64,000 nucleotides of DNA from contig NZ_CP048882.1 of NCBI RefSeq assembly GCF_015910445.1, forward strand, positions 4,464,001 to 4,528,000. Direction: 5' to 3'. The notes under the pieces are model-generated. The model saw only the letters and a program-made list of their open reading frames with translations, was not told the origin of the DNA and did no database searches. Shown here in pieces: positions 44,337 through 51,877 of this stretch. A program made the position numbers and the translations under genes. Within the stretch, counting starts at the first letter, position 1. The number at the start of each line of letters is the position of its first letter. The stretch comes from Streptomyces bathyalis. GTDB taxonomy: Bacteria; Actinomycetota; Actinomycetes; Streptomycetales; Streptomycetaceae.

Positions 44337-44714
44337 GTGTCGTTGAAGGTGTCGGAGGAGGAACGGGGGGAGTGGGCCGTTCTCCGGGTCTCCGGAGAGA
44401 TGGATCTGGTCACCTCACCCGCCGTGCGGCAGCACGTGCACGACGCCGTTGCCGAAGGCCGGCGGAGCCTCGTCCTCGATCTCTCGGAAGTGCTTTTCTG
44501 CGATTCCAGCGGTGTGGGCGTCCTTATCGCCTCACGCCGGCTGATGCGGTCCTGCGCCGGGCAGTTGCGGCTGATTCTGCCCGCAAAGGGTGCCGAGGAC
44601 GGATCGCATGTGAACCGCGTGCTGGCCGCGCTCGGAGTGCGCCGTCTCTTCGACTGCTATCCCGACCTCTCGACCGCCACGCAGGAGACGGCTGCCGGTC
44701 CGCTCTCCGCCTGA
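44337..44714 (+). CDS. STAS-domain anti-sigma factor antagonist
   Basis: 125 aa from GTG 44337 with AAGGGGA about nine bases upstream. STAS fold: WAVLRVSGEMDLVTSPAVRQHVHDAV, then SLVLDLSEVLFCDSSGVGVLIASRR with the phosphorylatable serine in DSSGVG (about residue 60). The unphosphorylated form would bind an anti-sigma kinase and free a sigma-B-like factor. The HATPase gene 362 bases downstream on the same strand is a natural partner. Confidence 0.9.
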   Translation: MSLKVSEEERGEWAVLRVSGEMDLVTSPAVRQHVHDAVAEGRRSLVLDLSEVLFCDSSGVGVLIASRRLMRSCAGQLRLILPAKGAEDGSHVNRVLAALGVRRLFDCYPDLSTATQETAAGPLSA

Positions 44715-45076
44715 GCATCCCTCCGCCAGGCCAGCGTTCGTGCCCTTCTCGCGCCTGCGCACCAGCCCGAGCCGAACCGCCTTACGGGCGAACTCCCGGC
44801 TGCTCGCGCCGCCCCGCCCCCCTCTCCGTACGCCCCTCAGCGCATCGCGCCCGCTCCCGGCTGCCCGCTGACGGACGCCTTACGTCACGTACGTCCGTGA
44901 AACTCCCCTCCGAGTGGTGCCGCACAGTATGAAGTACCACTACTCCTTTGCGCCGGAATATGCCTGAAGCGCTTGTTGCCCCAACTATGCGTCAATCATG
45001 CTGTTCCCAGGGTCACGGTCCGTGATCCCGCGACAGCGCGTGGCGATGTGCTCGGCAGTTTCGGACGGAGTCAGCA
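44715..45076. other. 362-base intergenic region between STAS and HATPase genes
   Basis: Contains ACGTCACGTACGT (palindromic core) near 44885 and an inverted repeat GGGTCACGG/CCGTGATCCC at 45010-45029, 48 bases before the next start. The second could be a regulator site. No gene is evident. Confidence 0.4.
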
Positions 45077-45571
45077 GTGCGGGTGCTTCAGGTGCAGTTG
45101 GAGATCGGGGCGGACCCGGCGGAGGTGGGGCGCGCGCGAAGGTGGGCCAGGTCGAGGCTGGCCTGCTGCGGTATCGGCAGCGACGAGGCCCTCGCGGAGA
45201 CGCTGCTGCTGCTGGTCTCGGAGCTGGTGACCAACGCCGTTGTGCACGCGGGCACTCCGTCGGTGCTGCGCATGCTGCTGCCCGGACGCCACACGCAGGG
45301 ATCCGTCCGCGTCGAGGTGGCGGACCTGAGCACATGCCCGCCCCGGCAGCGTCACGCCGACGGCGAGGACACCAACGGCCGCGGTCTGGAGCTGGTTTCG
45401 GGCCTCGCCGACCGCTGGGGCTGGCAGCGCGAGGACTTCGGCAAGCGCATCTGGTGCGAACTGGACCGTTCCGGCGGTGGCCAGGGCCCCGTCGCCGCCC
45501 TTTCCGGCGTGCCCGCCGAGCAGTTGGCGGTGGGCGCGGTGAGCAGCGCGGACGGGGGCTTATCCGCGTAG
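45077..45571 (+). CDS. HATPase-domain serine kinase/anti-sigma-type protein
   Basis: 164 aa from GTG 45077 (GGAG seven bases upstream). GHKL ATPase fold of the RsbW/SpoIIAB type: LLLLVSELVTNAVVHA is the N-box, VEVADLSTCPP corresponds to the G1 box with Asp, and TNGRGLELVSGLADRWG to the G2 box. The C-terminal 25 residues are variable. It may phosphorylate a STAS protein such as the upstream neighbour and bind a sigma factor. Many Streptomyces paralogs exist, so partners are uncertain. Confidence 0.82.
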   Translation: MRVLQVQLEIGADPAEVGRARRWARSRLACCGIGSDEALAETLLLLVSELVTNAVVHAGTPSVLRMLLPGRHTQGSVRVEVADLSTCPPRQRHADGEDTNGRGLELVSGLADRWGWQREDFGKRIWCELDRSGGGQGPVAALSGVPAEQLAVGAVSSADGGLSA

Positions 45572-45629
45572 CACCGCAGCCGTGGGTGCGACAGTGTCCT
45601 TCTGAGAAGGGCTCGATGAGGAGGGGTGC

Positions 45630-46637
45630 GTGCGATTCGCGCTGGACGCACTGCTCGCCGATGTGCCCGTGGAGCAGGTCGACGAGGCTCGTGACTTCTA
45701 CCGGTCGAGGACGGCAGGCAGGGGTCCCGGCACGCTGGAGGAGTTGAAGGAGGCACGAGCGAGGAGGTCCGCTCCTCGTGCCGCCGATCCGCCTGCCGTC
45801 GAGGTGACGGTCGAAGCGGCGGAAGTGCGCGTCCCCGTAAGGATCTTCACGCCTGTCGGCGGTCCGCCGAGGGGCGTCTACCTGGACATACACGGCGGCG
45901 GCTTCTACATGGACTCCGCGGCGCGAGGGGACGAACGCAACCGCGAGCTCGCCGATGCCCTGCAAGTCGCCGTTGTCAGCGTGGACTACCGGCTGGCGCC
46001 CGAGCACCCCTGGCCGGCGGCGCCGGACGACTGCGAAGCGGTGGCTCTCTGGCTCGTCGAAGAAGCCGGTGCCCGCTTCGGAACGCCGCGGCTCGCGATC
46101 GGCGGGAGCTCCGCCGGGGCCACACTCGCCCTGGCGACCCTGCTCCGGTTGCGAGACCGGGGCGCCGCCGGCCGGTTCACCGGCGCCGCACTTCAATTCG
46201 GCACCTACGACTTGAGCGCACGGACCCCGGCCGGTCGCCGCATCGCGGACGAGTACTTCATCCAGGCCTACGCCGGCCATGTGGAGGACCGCACCCATCC
46301 CGACGTCTCTCCCGTCCACGGCGTCCTTCGCGGGCTTCCCGCGACGCTGCTGATCGTCGGAAGCGAGGACGTGCTGCTGGAGGACAACCTGGCCCTGGCA
46401 GGCCGGTTGTCGGCGGCCGGCAACGACGTCGAGATCCGGGTCTACCCCGAGTCACCCCACGGCTTCACGGGCCACCCGACGGCGATCGCCAGGACGGCGC
46501 TCGATGGCGTCAACTCCTGGCTGAGCGACCGGATCACGCAGGCGTCAGGAGATCCGGGCCGGGCCCTCAAGCCGCGGTCCCGTCCGCGCCCGCGTCCGCA
46601 CCGACGGCCGGGTCCGAACCGGCACCCCGGACCCTGA
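45630..46637 (+). CDS. alpha/beta hydrolase (HSL-type esterase/lipase)
   Basis: 335 aa from GTG 45630 (GAGGAGGGG just upstream). Hormone-sensitive-lipase family: YLDIHGGGFYMDSA (HGGG oxyanion motif), DYRLAPEHPWPAAPDD, nucleophile IGGSSAGATLALAT, acid VGSEDVLLEDN and PHGFTGHP histidine. Probably an esterase for short acyl esters or a lactone. The last 20 residues (RSRPRPRPHRRPGPNR) are basic repeats that overlap the 3' end of the convergent GlxA gene by 71 bases and are likely an accidental extension. Confidence 0.85.
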   Translation: MRFALDALLADVPVEQVDEARDFYRSRTAGRGPGTLEELKEARARRSAPRAADPPAVEVTVEAAEVRVPVRIFTPVGGPPRGVYLDIHGGGFYMDSAARGDERNRELADALQVAVVSVDYRLAPEHPWPAAPDDCEAVALWLVEEAGARFGTPRLAIGGSSAGATLALATLLRLRDRGAAGRFTGAALQFGTYDLSARTPAGRRIADEYFIQAYAGHVEDRTHPDVSPVHGVLRGLPATLLIVGSEDVLLEDNLALAGRLSAAGNDVEIRVYPESPHGFTGHPTAIARTALDGVNSWLSDRITQASGDPGRALKPRSRPRPRPHRRPGPNRHPGP

Positions 46638-47613
46638 AGGTACGCCTGTAGGCGCTGGGTGAGACGCCGAGCGCCGCCTGGAAGTGCAGCCGCAGCGAGG
46701 ACGGTGAACCGAAGCCCGCGTCCCGCGCGACGTTCTCGACGGACAGCGGGCTGCTCTCCAGCAGATGCCGAGCACGCTCGACGCGCTGCCGCGTGAGCCA
46801 CACCTGCGGGCTCATCCCGGTCTCCTCGCGGAAGCGCCGCGTGAACGTCCGTACGCTCATGGCCTCCTGCTCCGCCAGCTCGCGCAGGTCAACGGGCCTG
46901 TCGAGGTGCCGCAGAGCCCACGCGCGGGCCGTGCCCGTGGTGTGGACGCCTGGCTGCGGCACCGGACGCTCTATGAACTGTGCCTGGCCGCCGTCCCGGT
47001 GTGGCGGCACGACGGTGCGGCGTGCGACGGAGTTGGCGACGGCGGCGCCGAAGTCCTCGCGCACCATGTGCAGGCACAGGTCGATGCCGGACGCGACGCC
47101 CGCCGAGGTCAGCACGTTGCCGTCCGCCACGTAGAGGACGTCCGGGTCGACCTCGACGCCGGGGTGCAGCCGCTGGAGGCGCTCGCAGGAGGCCCAGTGC
47201 GTCGTCGCGCGCCTGCCGTCCAGCATCCCGGCCGCGGCCAGCACGAACGCACCCGTGCAGATCGACGCGATGCGGGTGCCGGGCCGGATCGAGCCCAGGG
47301 CGTCGGCCAGCGCGGGTTCCAGGCGGCCGCTGGCGTAGGGCTCGTCCAGCTCGTGCGAGGCGGGCACGATCACGGTGTCCGCCTCGGCCAGGGCCTCCGG
47401 GCCGTGTGCGACGTGGACGGTGAAGTCGGCGTCCGTGCGGACGGGACCCGGCGTCACCGCGCAGGTGACGACCTCGTACAGCGGCTTGCCGTGCTCGTCC
47501 CAGGAGCGGCCGAACATCCGGTGCGCAATGCCGAGTTCCATCGGCAGCAGGCCGTGCCGCACGAGCACGGCAACACGGTGGAGCCCTGGGTGGCGGAAGG
47601 CGCTCGAAGTCAT
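46567..47613 (-). CDS. GlxA family (DJ-1/PfpI + AraC) transcriptional regulator 1
   Basis: 348 aa. N-terminal DJ-1/PfpI-like domain (about residues 10-185) with IASICTGAFVLAAAGMLDG, including the nucleophile-elbow Cys, and DVLYVADGNVLTSAGVASGID. C-terminal AraC DNA-binding domain (about 235-325): LRELAEQEAMSVRTFTRRFREETG and LSVENVARDAGFGSPSSLRLHF. GAGGA lies eight bases before ATG 47613. It is divergent from an MFS gene and paralogous to the regulator at 49926-50987. Confidence 0.9.
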   Translation of the reverse strand: MTSSAFRHPGLHRVAVLVRHGLLPMELGIAHRMFGRSWDEHGKPLYEVVTCAVTPGPVRTDADFTVHVAHGPEALAEADTVIVPASHELDEPYASGRLEPALADALGSIRPGTRIASICTGAFVLAAAGMLDGRRATTHWASCERLQRLHPGVEVDPDVLYVADGNVLTSAGVASGIDLCLHMVREDFGAAVANSVARRTVVPPHRDGGQAQFIERPVPQPGVHTTGTARAWALRHLDRPVDLRELAEQEAMSVRTFTRRFREETGMSPQVWLTRQRVERARHLLESSPLSVENVARDAGFGSPSSLRLHFQAALGVSPSAYRRTFRVRGAGSDPAVGADAGADGTAA

Positions 47614-47633
47614 GGCCCGATCCTCGCACAACG

Positions 47634-47659
47634 TGGCCTCCGGGCCACTCGTGCGACGG
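47634..47659. promoter_or_regulatory. shared GlxA operator, site 1
   Basis: TGGCC, TCCG, GGCCA then CTCGTGCGACGG, centred in the 70-base GlxA1/MFS divergent gap. It starts 21 bases from the GlxA start and ends 25 bases from the MFS start. Confidence 0.6.
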
Positions 47660-47683
47660 TGACCGCCGGCGGAGGCTGAATCC

Positions 47684-49153
47684 GTGACCGAGCGAGCGAC
47701 CGAACGAGCGACGGGACCGGCGAGCGAGCCGGCGACGCAGCCGGAGACGGAACCAACCATCGAGCCGGCCATCGAGCCGTCCATCGAGCCTGCCGTCGGA
47801 CCGGACACCGGACCCACGTCCCTTGCCAAGGGACCCGGCGCCGGGGGCAAGGGCCGCACGCCAGCCCTGCGGCGACGCGCCCCGCGCGTGCACCGCGCCT
47901 GGTGGGTGGCGGCCGTGTCGTTCGTCGCGCTCGTCGGCGCCGCCGGGTTCCGGGCCACGCCGAGCGTGTTCATCGATCCGCTGCATTCGGAGTTCGGCTG
48001 GTCGCACAGCACCATCTCCGCCGCCGTATCCGTCAACGTCCTGCTCTACGGCCTCACTTCGCCCTTCTCCGCCGCCCTCATGGAGCGCTACGGCATCCGC
48101 CGCATCGTCTCGGGGGCGCTGCTGCTGATCGCCGCGGGCAGCGGGCTGACCGTCTTCATGGATGCCACCTGGCAGCTCATCCTGTGCTGGGGTTTCCTCG
48201 TCGGGCTCGGCACCGGCTCGATGGCTCTGGCCTTCGCCGCGACGGTCTCCGGAAGGTGGTTCATCGAGCGCCGCGGCCTGGTCAGCGGCATCCTCACCGC
48301 CGGCGGAGCCGCCGGGCAGCTGGTGTTCCTGCCGCTCGTGGCGCTGCTGGTCGAGGGCCCCGGGTGGCGGGTGGCCTCGCTGACCGTCGCCTTCGCCGCG
48401 CTGGCCGTGGTGCCGCTCGTACTGCTCGTGCTGCGCGACCGCCCCGAGGACGTGGGGCTGCTTCCGTACGGGGCGGGCGCCGGCTACGTCACGCCGCCGA
48501 CCCCGCCCCCCGGAGCCGCGAAGCGGGCGCTCCGGGCCCTGTACGACGCGGCGCACACCAAGGTCTTCTGGCTGCTGGCCGGCACCTTCGCGGTGTGCGG
48601 TGCCTCCACGAACGGGCTGGTCGGCGTGCACTTCGTACCCGCCGCGCACGACCACGGCATGCCCGTGCCCGCCGCCGCCTCGCTGCTCGCCGTGATCGGC
48701 GTCTTCGACCTGGTGGGCACGGTCGCCTCCGGGTGGTTCACCGACCGCTTCGACGCGCGCAGGCTGCTCGCCGTCTACTACGCGCTGCGCGGTGTCTCGC
48801 TGCTCTTCCTCCCGATGCTGTTCGCGCAGAACGTGCGTCCGTCGATGCTGTTCTTCATCGTCTTCTACGGCCTCGACTGGGTCGCCACCGTGCCGCCCAC
48901 CATCGCCCTGTGCCACCGGTACTTCGGCGACAACGGGGCGATCGTCTTCGGCTGGGTCCTCGCCTCGCACCAGGTCGGCGCATCGATCGTCGCGTTCCTG
49001 ACGGGCCTGGTGCGCGACACGTTCGGCAGCTACGACGTGGCCTGGATCGCCTCGGGAGCCCTGTGCGGCACCGCGGCGCTGATGGCACTGGTGATACGTG
49101 GACGGGGCAGGCCGGAGGCGGAAGCGGAAGCGGCGCGCGCCGGGAGCACCTAG
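47684..49153 (+). CDS. MFS transporter (monocarboxylate/OFA-type)
   Basis: 489 aa from GTG 47684 (GGAGG eight bases upstream). A 65-residue N-terminal tail contains Thr/Glu/Pro repeats (IEPAIEPSIEP). Twelve membrane spans follow: FRATPSVFIDPLHSEFGWSHSTISAAVS (TM1-2), RYGIRRIVSGALLLI (loop motif), TVSGRWFIERRGLVSGIL and DWVATVPPTIALCHRYFG. This is the MCT/OFA subgroup that carries organic anions. The stop TAG lies in CTAG at the left border of an IS5-like element. It is probably controlled by the divergent GlxA regulator. Confidence 0.87.
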   Translation: MTERATERATGPASEPATQPETEPTIEPAIEPSIEPAVGPDTGPTSLAKGPGAGGKGRTPALRRRAPRVHRAWWVAAVSFVALVGAAGFRATPSVFIDPLHSEFGWSHSTISAAVSVNVLLYGLTSPFSAALMERYGIRRIVSGALLLIAAGSGLTVFMDATWQLILCWGFLVGLGTGSMALAFAATVSGRWFIERRGLVSGILTAGGAAGQLVFLPLVALLVEGPGWRVASLTVAFAALAVVPLVLLVLRDRPEDVGLLPYGAGAGYVTPPTPPPGAAKRALRALYDAAHTKVFWLLAGTFAVCGASTNGLVGVHFVPAAHDHGMPVPAAASLLAVIGVFDLVGTVASGWFTDRFDARRLLAVYYALRGVSLLFLPMLFAQNVRPSMLFFIVFYGLDWVATVPPTIALCHRYFGDNGAIVFGWVLASHQVGASIVAFLTGLVRDTFGSYDVAWIASGALCGTAALMALVIRGRGRPEAEAEAARAGST

Positions 49154-49170
49154 GCCCCGTCTCTTCGAAC
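49150..49170 (+). repeat. left terminal inverted repeat of the IS5-type element
   Basis: CTAGGCCCCGTCTCTTCGAAC agrees at 17 of 21 positions with the complement of 49909-49929. Confidence 0.6.
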
Positions 49171-49209
49171 AGGTGGTTCGTAGTCTTGGCCTGCTCAGCA
49201 GGGGGATCT

Positions 49210-49299
49210 GACCGGGCCGTCGCCACCCGCTACGACGATCGCGGGTACGTCTGTCTCGGCACCTTCACCGCTGCCGCCCTCCTCGTTCGGCTCCGATCG
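49210..49299 (+). pseudogene. IS5-type transposase C-terminal relic
   Basis: In one frame the DNA codes for DRAVATRYDDRGYVCLGT then FTAAALLVRLRS. This matches the last stretch of IS5-family transposases in Streptomyces, where an ATRYDKRDY-type motif precedes a final hydrophobic helix. No start, DDE residues or upstream part remain. Confidence 0.55.
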
Positions 49300-49359
49300 A
49301 GACCGGAGCCAGAACCCAGGCGGGGCAGTTGGGTCCCCCGGCAGGGACAGCCCATCGGC

Positions 49360-49770
49360 TCAGGAATCAAGCACGGCGGCAATGGCTTCGATCTCTACGA
49401 GCTGTCCGTCATAGCCGAGCACGGTGACACCCATCAATGTGCTGGGCACGTCGTGGTCGCCGAACGCGTCCCGGACGACCTCCCACGCCGTCACAAGGTC
49501 CTCCTGCCGGTGGGAGGCAACGAGAACGCGGGTGCTGATGACATCGTGCAGTGACGCGCCGGAGTCCGTCAGAGCGGTCCGCATGTTCTCCACAGCCCTG
49601 GCCGCCTGCCCCGCGAAGTCCCCGATCGCCGCAGTGGAGCCATCCTCATTCAGAGGACATGCTCCGGCCAGGAAGATCAGCCGCGACTCGGCCGGGGCCG
49701 TGGCCGCGTAGGCGTACTCCGCAACATCGGACAGGGAGGCAGAGCGGATCAACGTGACGGCACGCGGCAC
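49360..49770 (-). CDS. RidA family protein
   Basis: About 136 aa from GTG 49770 (AAGGAAG just upstream); GTG 49809 is an alternative giving 149 aa. YjgF/YER057c/UK114 fold: LIFLAGACPLNEDG, FAGQAARAVENMRTALTDSG, HDVISTRVLVASHRQEDLV and VPSTLMGVTVLGYDGQLVEIEA. RidA enzymes hydrolyse reactive enamines/imines from amino-acid metabolism; the Arg of the active site (STRVLV) is present. It lies between the inverted ends of a degenerate IS, apparently as cargo between two convergent genes. Confidence 0.85.
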   Translation of the reverse strand: MPRAVTLIRSASLSDVAEYAYAATAPAESRLIFLAGACPLNEDGSTAAIGDFAGQAARAVENMRTALTDSGASLHDVISTRVLVASHRQEDLVTAWEVVRDAFGDHDVPSTLMGVTVLGYDGQLVEIEAIAAVLDS

Positions 49771-49908
49771 GGGCTTCCTTACGTTGTAGGTGGGTTGGTT
49801 CCGGGCCACTCAGGACCTTCTCAAAGGTCGACTCAGCGTTCGACACATTTTCTGGCTGCCGACTCCCGTGATGGGCCGCTGCCGTCAGCCGCCCAATGGA
49901 TCTCACGT

Positions 49909-49929
49909 GATCGAAGAGACACCGCCTAG
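49909..49929 (-). repeat. right terminal inverted repeat of the IS5-type element
   Basis: Complement of GATCGAAGAGACACCGCCTAG. The outer CTAG supplies the stop codon of the GlxA2 gene. Confidence 0.6.
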
Positions 49930-50987
49930 AGGGCCCCGCCCCGGAACGTGACCCGGTAGGCGCGCGGGGAGACACCCAGCGCCGTGTGCATGTGCTGCCG
50001 CAGCGATGCCCCCGTACCGAAGCCCGACCGTGCCGCGACGGCGTCCACCGGCATGTCCGTCTCCTCCAGCAACTGCCGTGCCCGCTCGATGCGTTGCCGC
50101 GTCAGCCACTGCACGGGGGTGAGCCCGGTCTCCTCGCGGAAGCGGCGCGTGAACGTCCGTACGCTCATGGCCTCCTGCTCGGCCAGCTCGCGCAGCGACA
50201 GGGGGCGGTGGAGGTGGCGGAGCGCCCAGGCGCGCGCGGCGCCCGTCGAGGAGCGCACCGAGGGCTCCGCGACCGGACGCGGCACGAACTGGGCCTGGCC
50301 GCCCTCCCGGTGGGGAGGTACGACGGTCGCCCGGGCGACGTCGTTGGCGACAGCCGCGCCGTGGTCCCCGCGGATCATGTGCAGGCACAGGTCGATGCCC
50401 GCTGCCTCGCCGGCCGCGGTGAGGACCTCGCCCTCGTGGGTGTAGAGGACGTCCGGGTCGAGGTCGACGTGCGGGAAGAGGCGGCGGAAGTCCTCGGCCG
50501 ACTTCCAGTGCGTCGTGGCCCGCATGCCGTCCAGCCATCCGGCGGCCGCCAGCACGAACGCGCCCGTGCAGATCGAGGCGATGCGCGTGCCCGGGCGGCG
50601 GATGTGGCTGAGGGCCTGGGCGAGCGGGGCGCCGAGGCGTCCCGTCGTCTCCGGGTCGTCGTCCTCGTGGGTGGCCGGGACGATCACGGTGTCCGCATCG
50701 CCCAGGGCTTCAGGCCCGTGCGCGACGTGGACGGTGAAGTCCGCGTTCGTACGGAGCGGGCCGGGCGTGACCGCGCAGGTGACGGTCTCGTACAGCGCGG
50801 CGCCGCCCTCCGCGCCGCCTTCCGGGCTCCTCGCGGCGCCGAACATCTGGTGCACAAGCCCCAGTTCGAGCGGCATCACGCCGGGACGCACCAGCACGGC
50901 GACGCGGTGCCGCCCGTCGTCGTGGAACGGGGCGCCGGTGCGCGGCGTGGGGGAGGGCGAGGCGGACGAGGAGGACACAACGGTCAT
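49926..50987 (-). CDS. GlxA family (DJ-1/PfpI + AraC) transcriptional regulator 2
   Basis: 353 aa. Same architecture as the regulator at 46567: DJ-1-like domain with RIASICTGAFVLAAAGWLDG and DPDVLYTHEGEVLTAAGEAAGID, then an AraC domain with LRELAEQEAMSVRTFTRRFREETG and MPVDAVAARSGFGTGASLRQHM. The two proteins are clearly paralogs with long identical blocks in the AraC part. The stop codon lies in CTAG at the element's right border. Divergent from the NAD(P)H oxidoreductase it probably controls. Confidence 0.9.
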   Translation of the reverse strand: MTVVSSSSASPSPTPRTGAPFHDDGRHRVAVLVRPGVMPLELGLVHQMFGAARSPEGGAEGGAALYETVTCAVTPGPLRTNADFTVHVAHGPEALGDADTVIVPATHEDDDPETTGRLGAPLAQALSHIRRPGTRIASICTGAFVLAAAGWLDGMRATTHWKSAEDFRRLFPHVDLDPDVLYTHEGEVLTAAGEAAGIDLCLHMIRGDHGAAVANDVARATVVPPHREGGQAQFVPRPVAEPSVRSSTGAARAWALRHLHRPLSLRELAEQEAMSVRTFTRRFREETGLTPVQWLTRQRIERARQLLEETDMPVDAVAARSGFGTGASLRQHMHTALGVSPRAYRVTFRGGAL

Positions 50988-51007
50988 GGCCAGATTCTTC
51001 CACATGC

Positions 51008-51033
51008 TGGCCATCTGGCCACTCGTTCGGCGA
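51008..51033. promoter_or_regulatory. shared GlxA operator, site 2
   Basis: TGGCC, ATCT, GGCCA then CTCGTTCGGCG, at the same 21- and 25-base distances from the two start codons as site 1. Confidence 0.6.
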
Positions 51034-51057
51034 CTGCGGACGTCGGAGCATCGAGCC

Positions 51058-51843
51058 ATGAAGGTTCTCTGGATTTTCGCCCACCCCGAGCAGCGCTCCC
51101 TCAACGCGTCCCTCATGCGGGAAGGGCTGCGGGAGTTGACCGCGTACGGGCACGAGACCCAGGTCTCCGACCTGTACGCCATGCGCTGGAAGGCGGTCCT
51201 GGACGCCGCCGACGTACGCCCGGCAGGGCCCGGCACGAGCGACGCGGCCCGGCTGAGTGTCGGCGCCGAGCAGGAGCGCGCGTACACGGCGGACGAGCAG
51301 AGCGAGGACATCCGCGCCGAGCAGCGCAAGATCGCCTGGGCCGACACCCTGGTCTTCCACTTCCCGATGTGGTGGTTCGGGCCGCCCGCCATCATGAAGG
51401 GCTGGTTCGACCGCGTACTCGTCCAGGGATTCGCGTTCGGGCTGCGTGGCCCTGACGGGCGCATCCTGCGCTACGGCGAGGGCGGCCTGGCGGGCAAGCG
51501 CGCGCTGGTCATCACCTCGGTCGGCTCCCGCGAGCCGGGCTTCGCTCCGCGCGGCATCCACGGATACGTCAACGACGTGCTGTGGCCGCTGCTGCACGGC
51601 ACCTTCTGGTACACGGGCATGGCCCCTCACCGGCCCTTCGTGGTGTACGGAGCGGACCGGCTCACGGACGAGGGCCACCGGGAGTACGCCGATGCCCTGC
51701 GCGAGCGGCTGCGCGCCCTGCCCGAGGCGGAGCCGCTGGCCTTCCGCAGCGAGAACGGCGGCGACTACGACGAGACCCTGACGCTCCAGCCCTGGATCGA
51801 GCCCGGTGCCACCGGTCCAGCCGTCCACGAGGTCTGCGCGTGA
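51058..51843 (+). CDS. NAD(P)H oxidoreductase (quinone reductase/flavodoxin-like)
   Basis: 261 aa. Flavodoxin-like fold of the KefF/NQO1 type: MKVLWIFAHPEQRSLNASLM (FMN phosphate region), VSDLYAMRW, WADTLVFHFPMWWFGPPAIM, KGWFDRVLVQGFAF and KRALVITSVGS. It should use FMN or FAD to reduce quinones or drugs with NAD(P)H by two electrons. Divergently arranged with GlxA2 across a 70-base gap containing the shared operator; expression is therefore probably induced by an electrophile or drug. Confidence 0.87.
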   Translation: MKVLWIFAHPEQRSLNASLMREGLRELTAYGHETQVSDLYAMRWKAVLDAADVRPAGPGTSDAARLSVGAEQERAYTADEQSEDIRAEQRKIAWADTLVFHFPMWWFGPPAIMKGWFDRVLVQGFAFGLRGPDGRILRYGEGGLAGKRALVITSVGSREPGFAPRGIHGYVNDVLWPLLHGTFWYTGMAPHRPFVVYGADRLTDEGHREYADALRERLRALPEAEPLAFRSENGGDYDETLTLQPWIEPGATGPAVHEVCA

Positions 51844-51877
51844 GCCGCTGCCGCCCCGGCGCCGCGGCCGGTGCGCG

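Larger units (their letters stand above)
49150..49929. mobile_element. degenerate IS5-type element bracketing ridA
   Basis: Near-identical inverted ends (CTAGGC, three variable bases, GTCTCTTCGA at the left, and its complement at 49909-49929) are flanked by CTAG at both outer borders (49150-49153 and 49926-49929). Inside are a transposase C-terminal relic (49210-49299) and a ridA gene. Only part of the transposase survives, so the element is immobile by itself. Confidence 0.6.
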
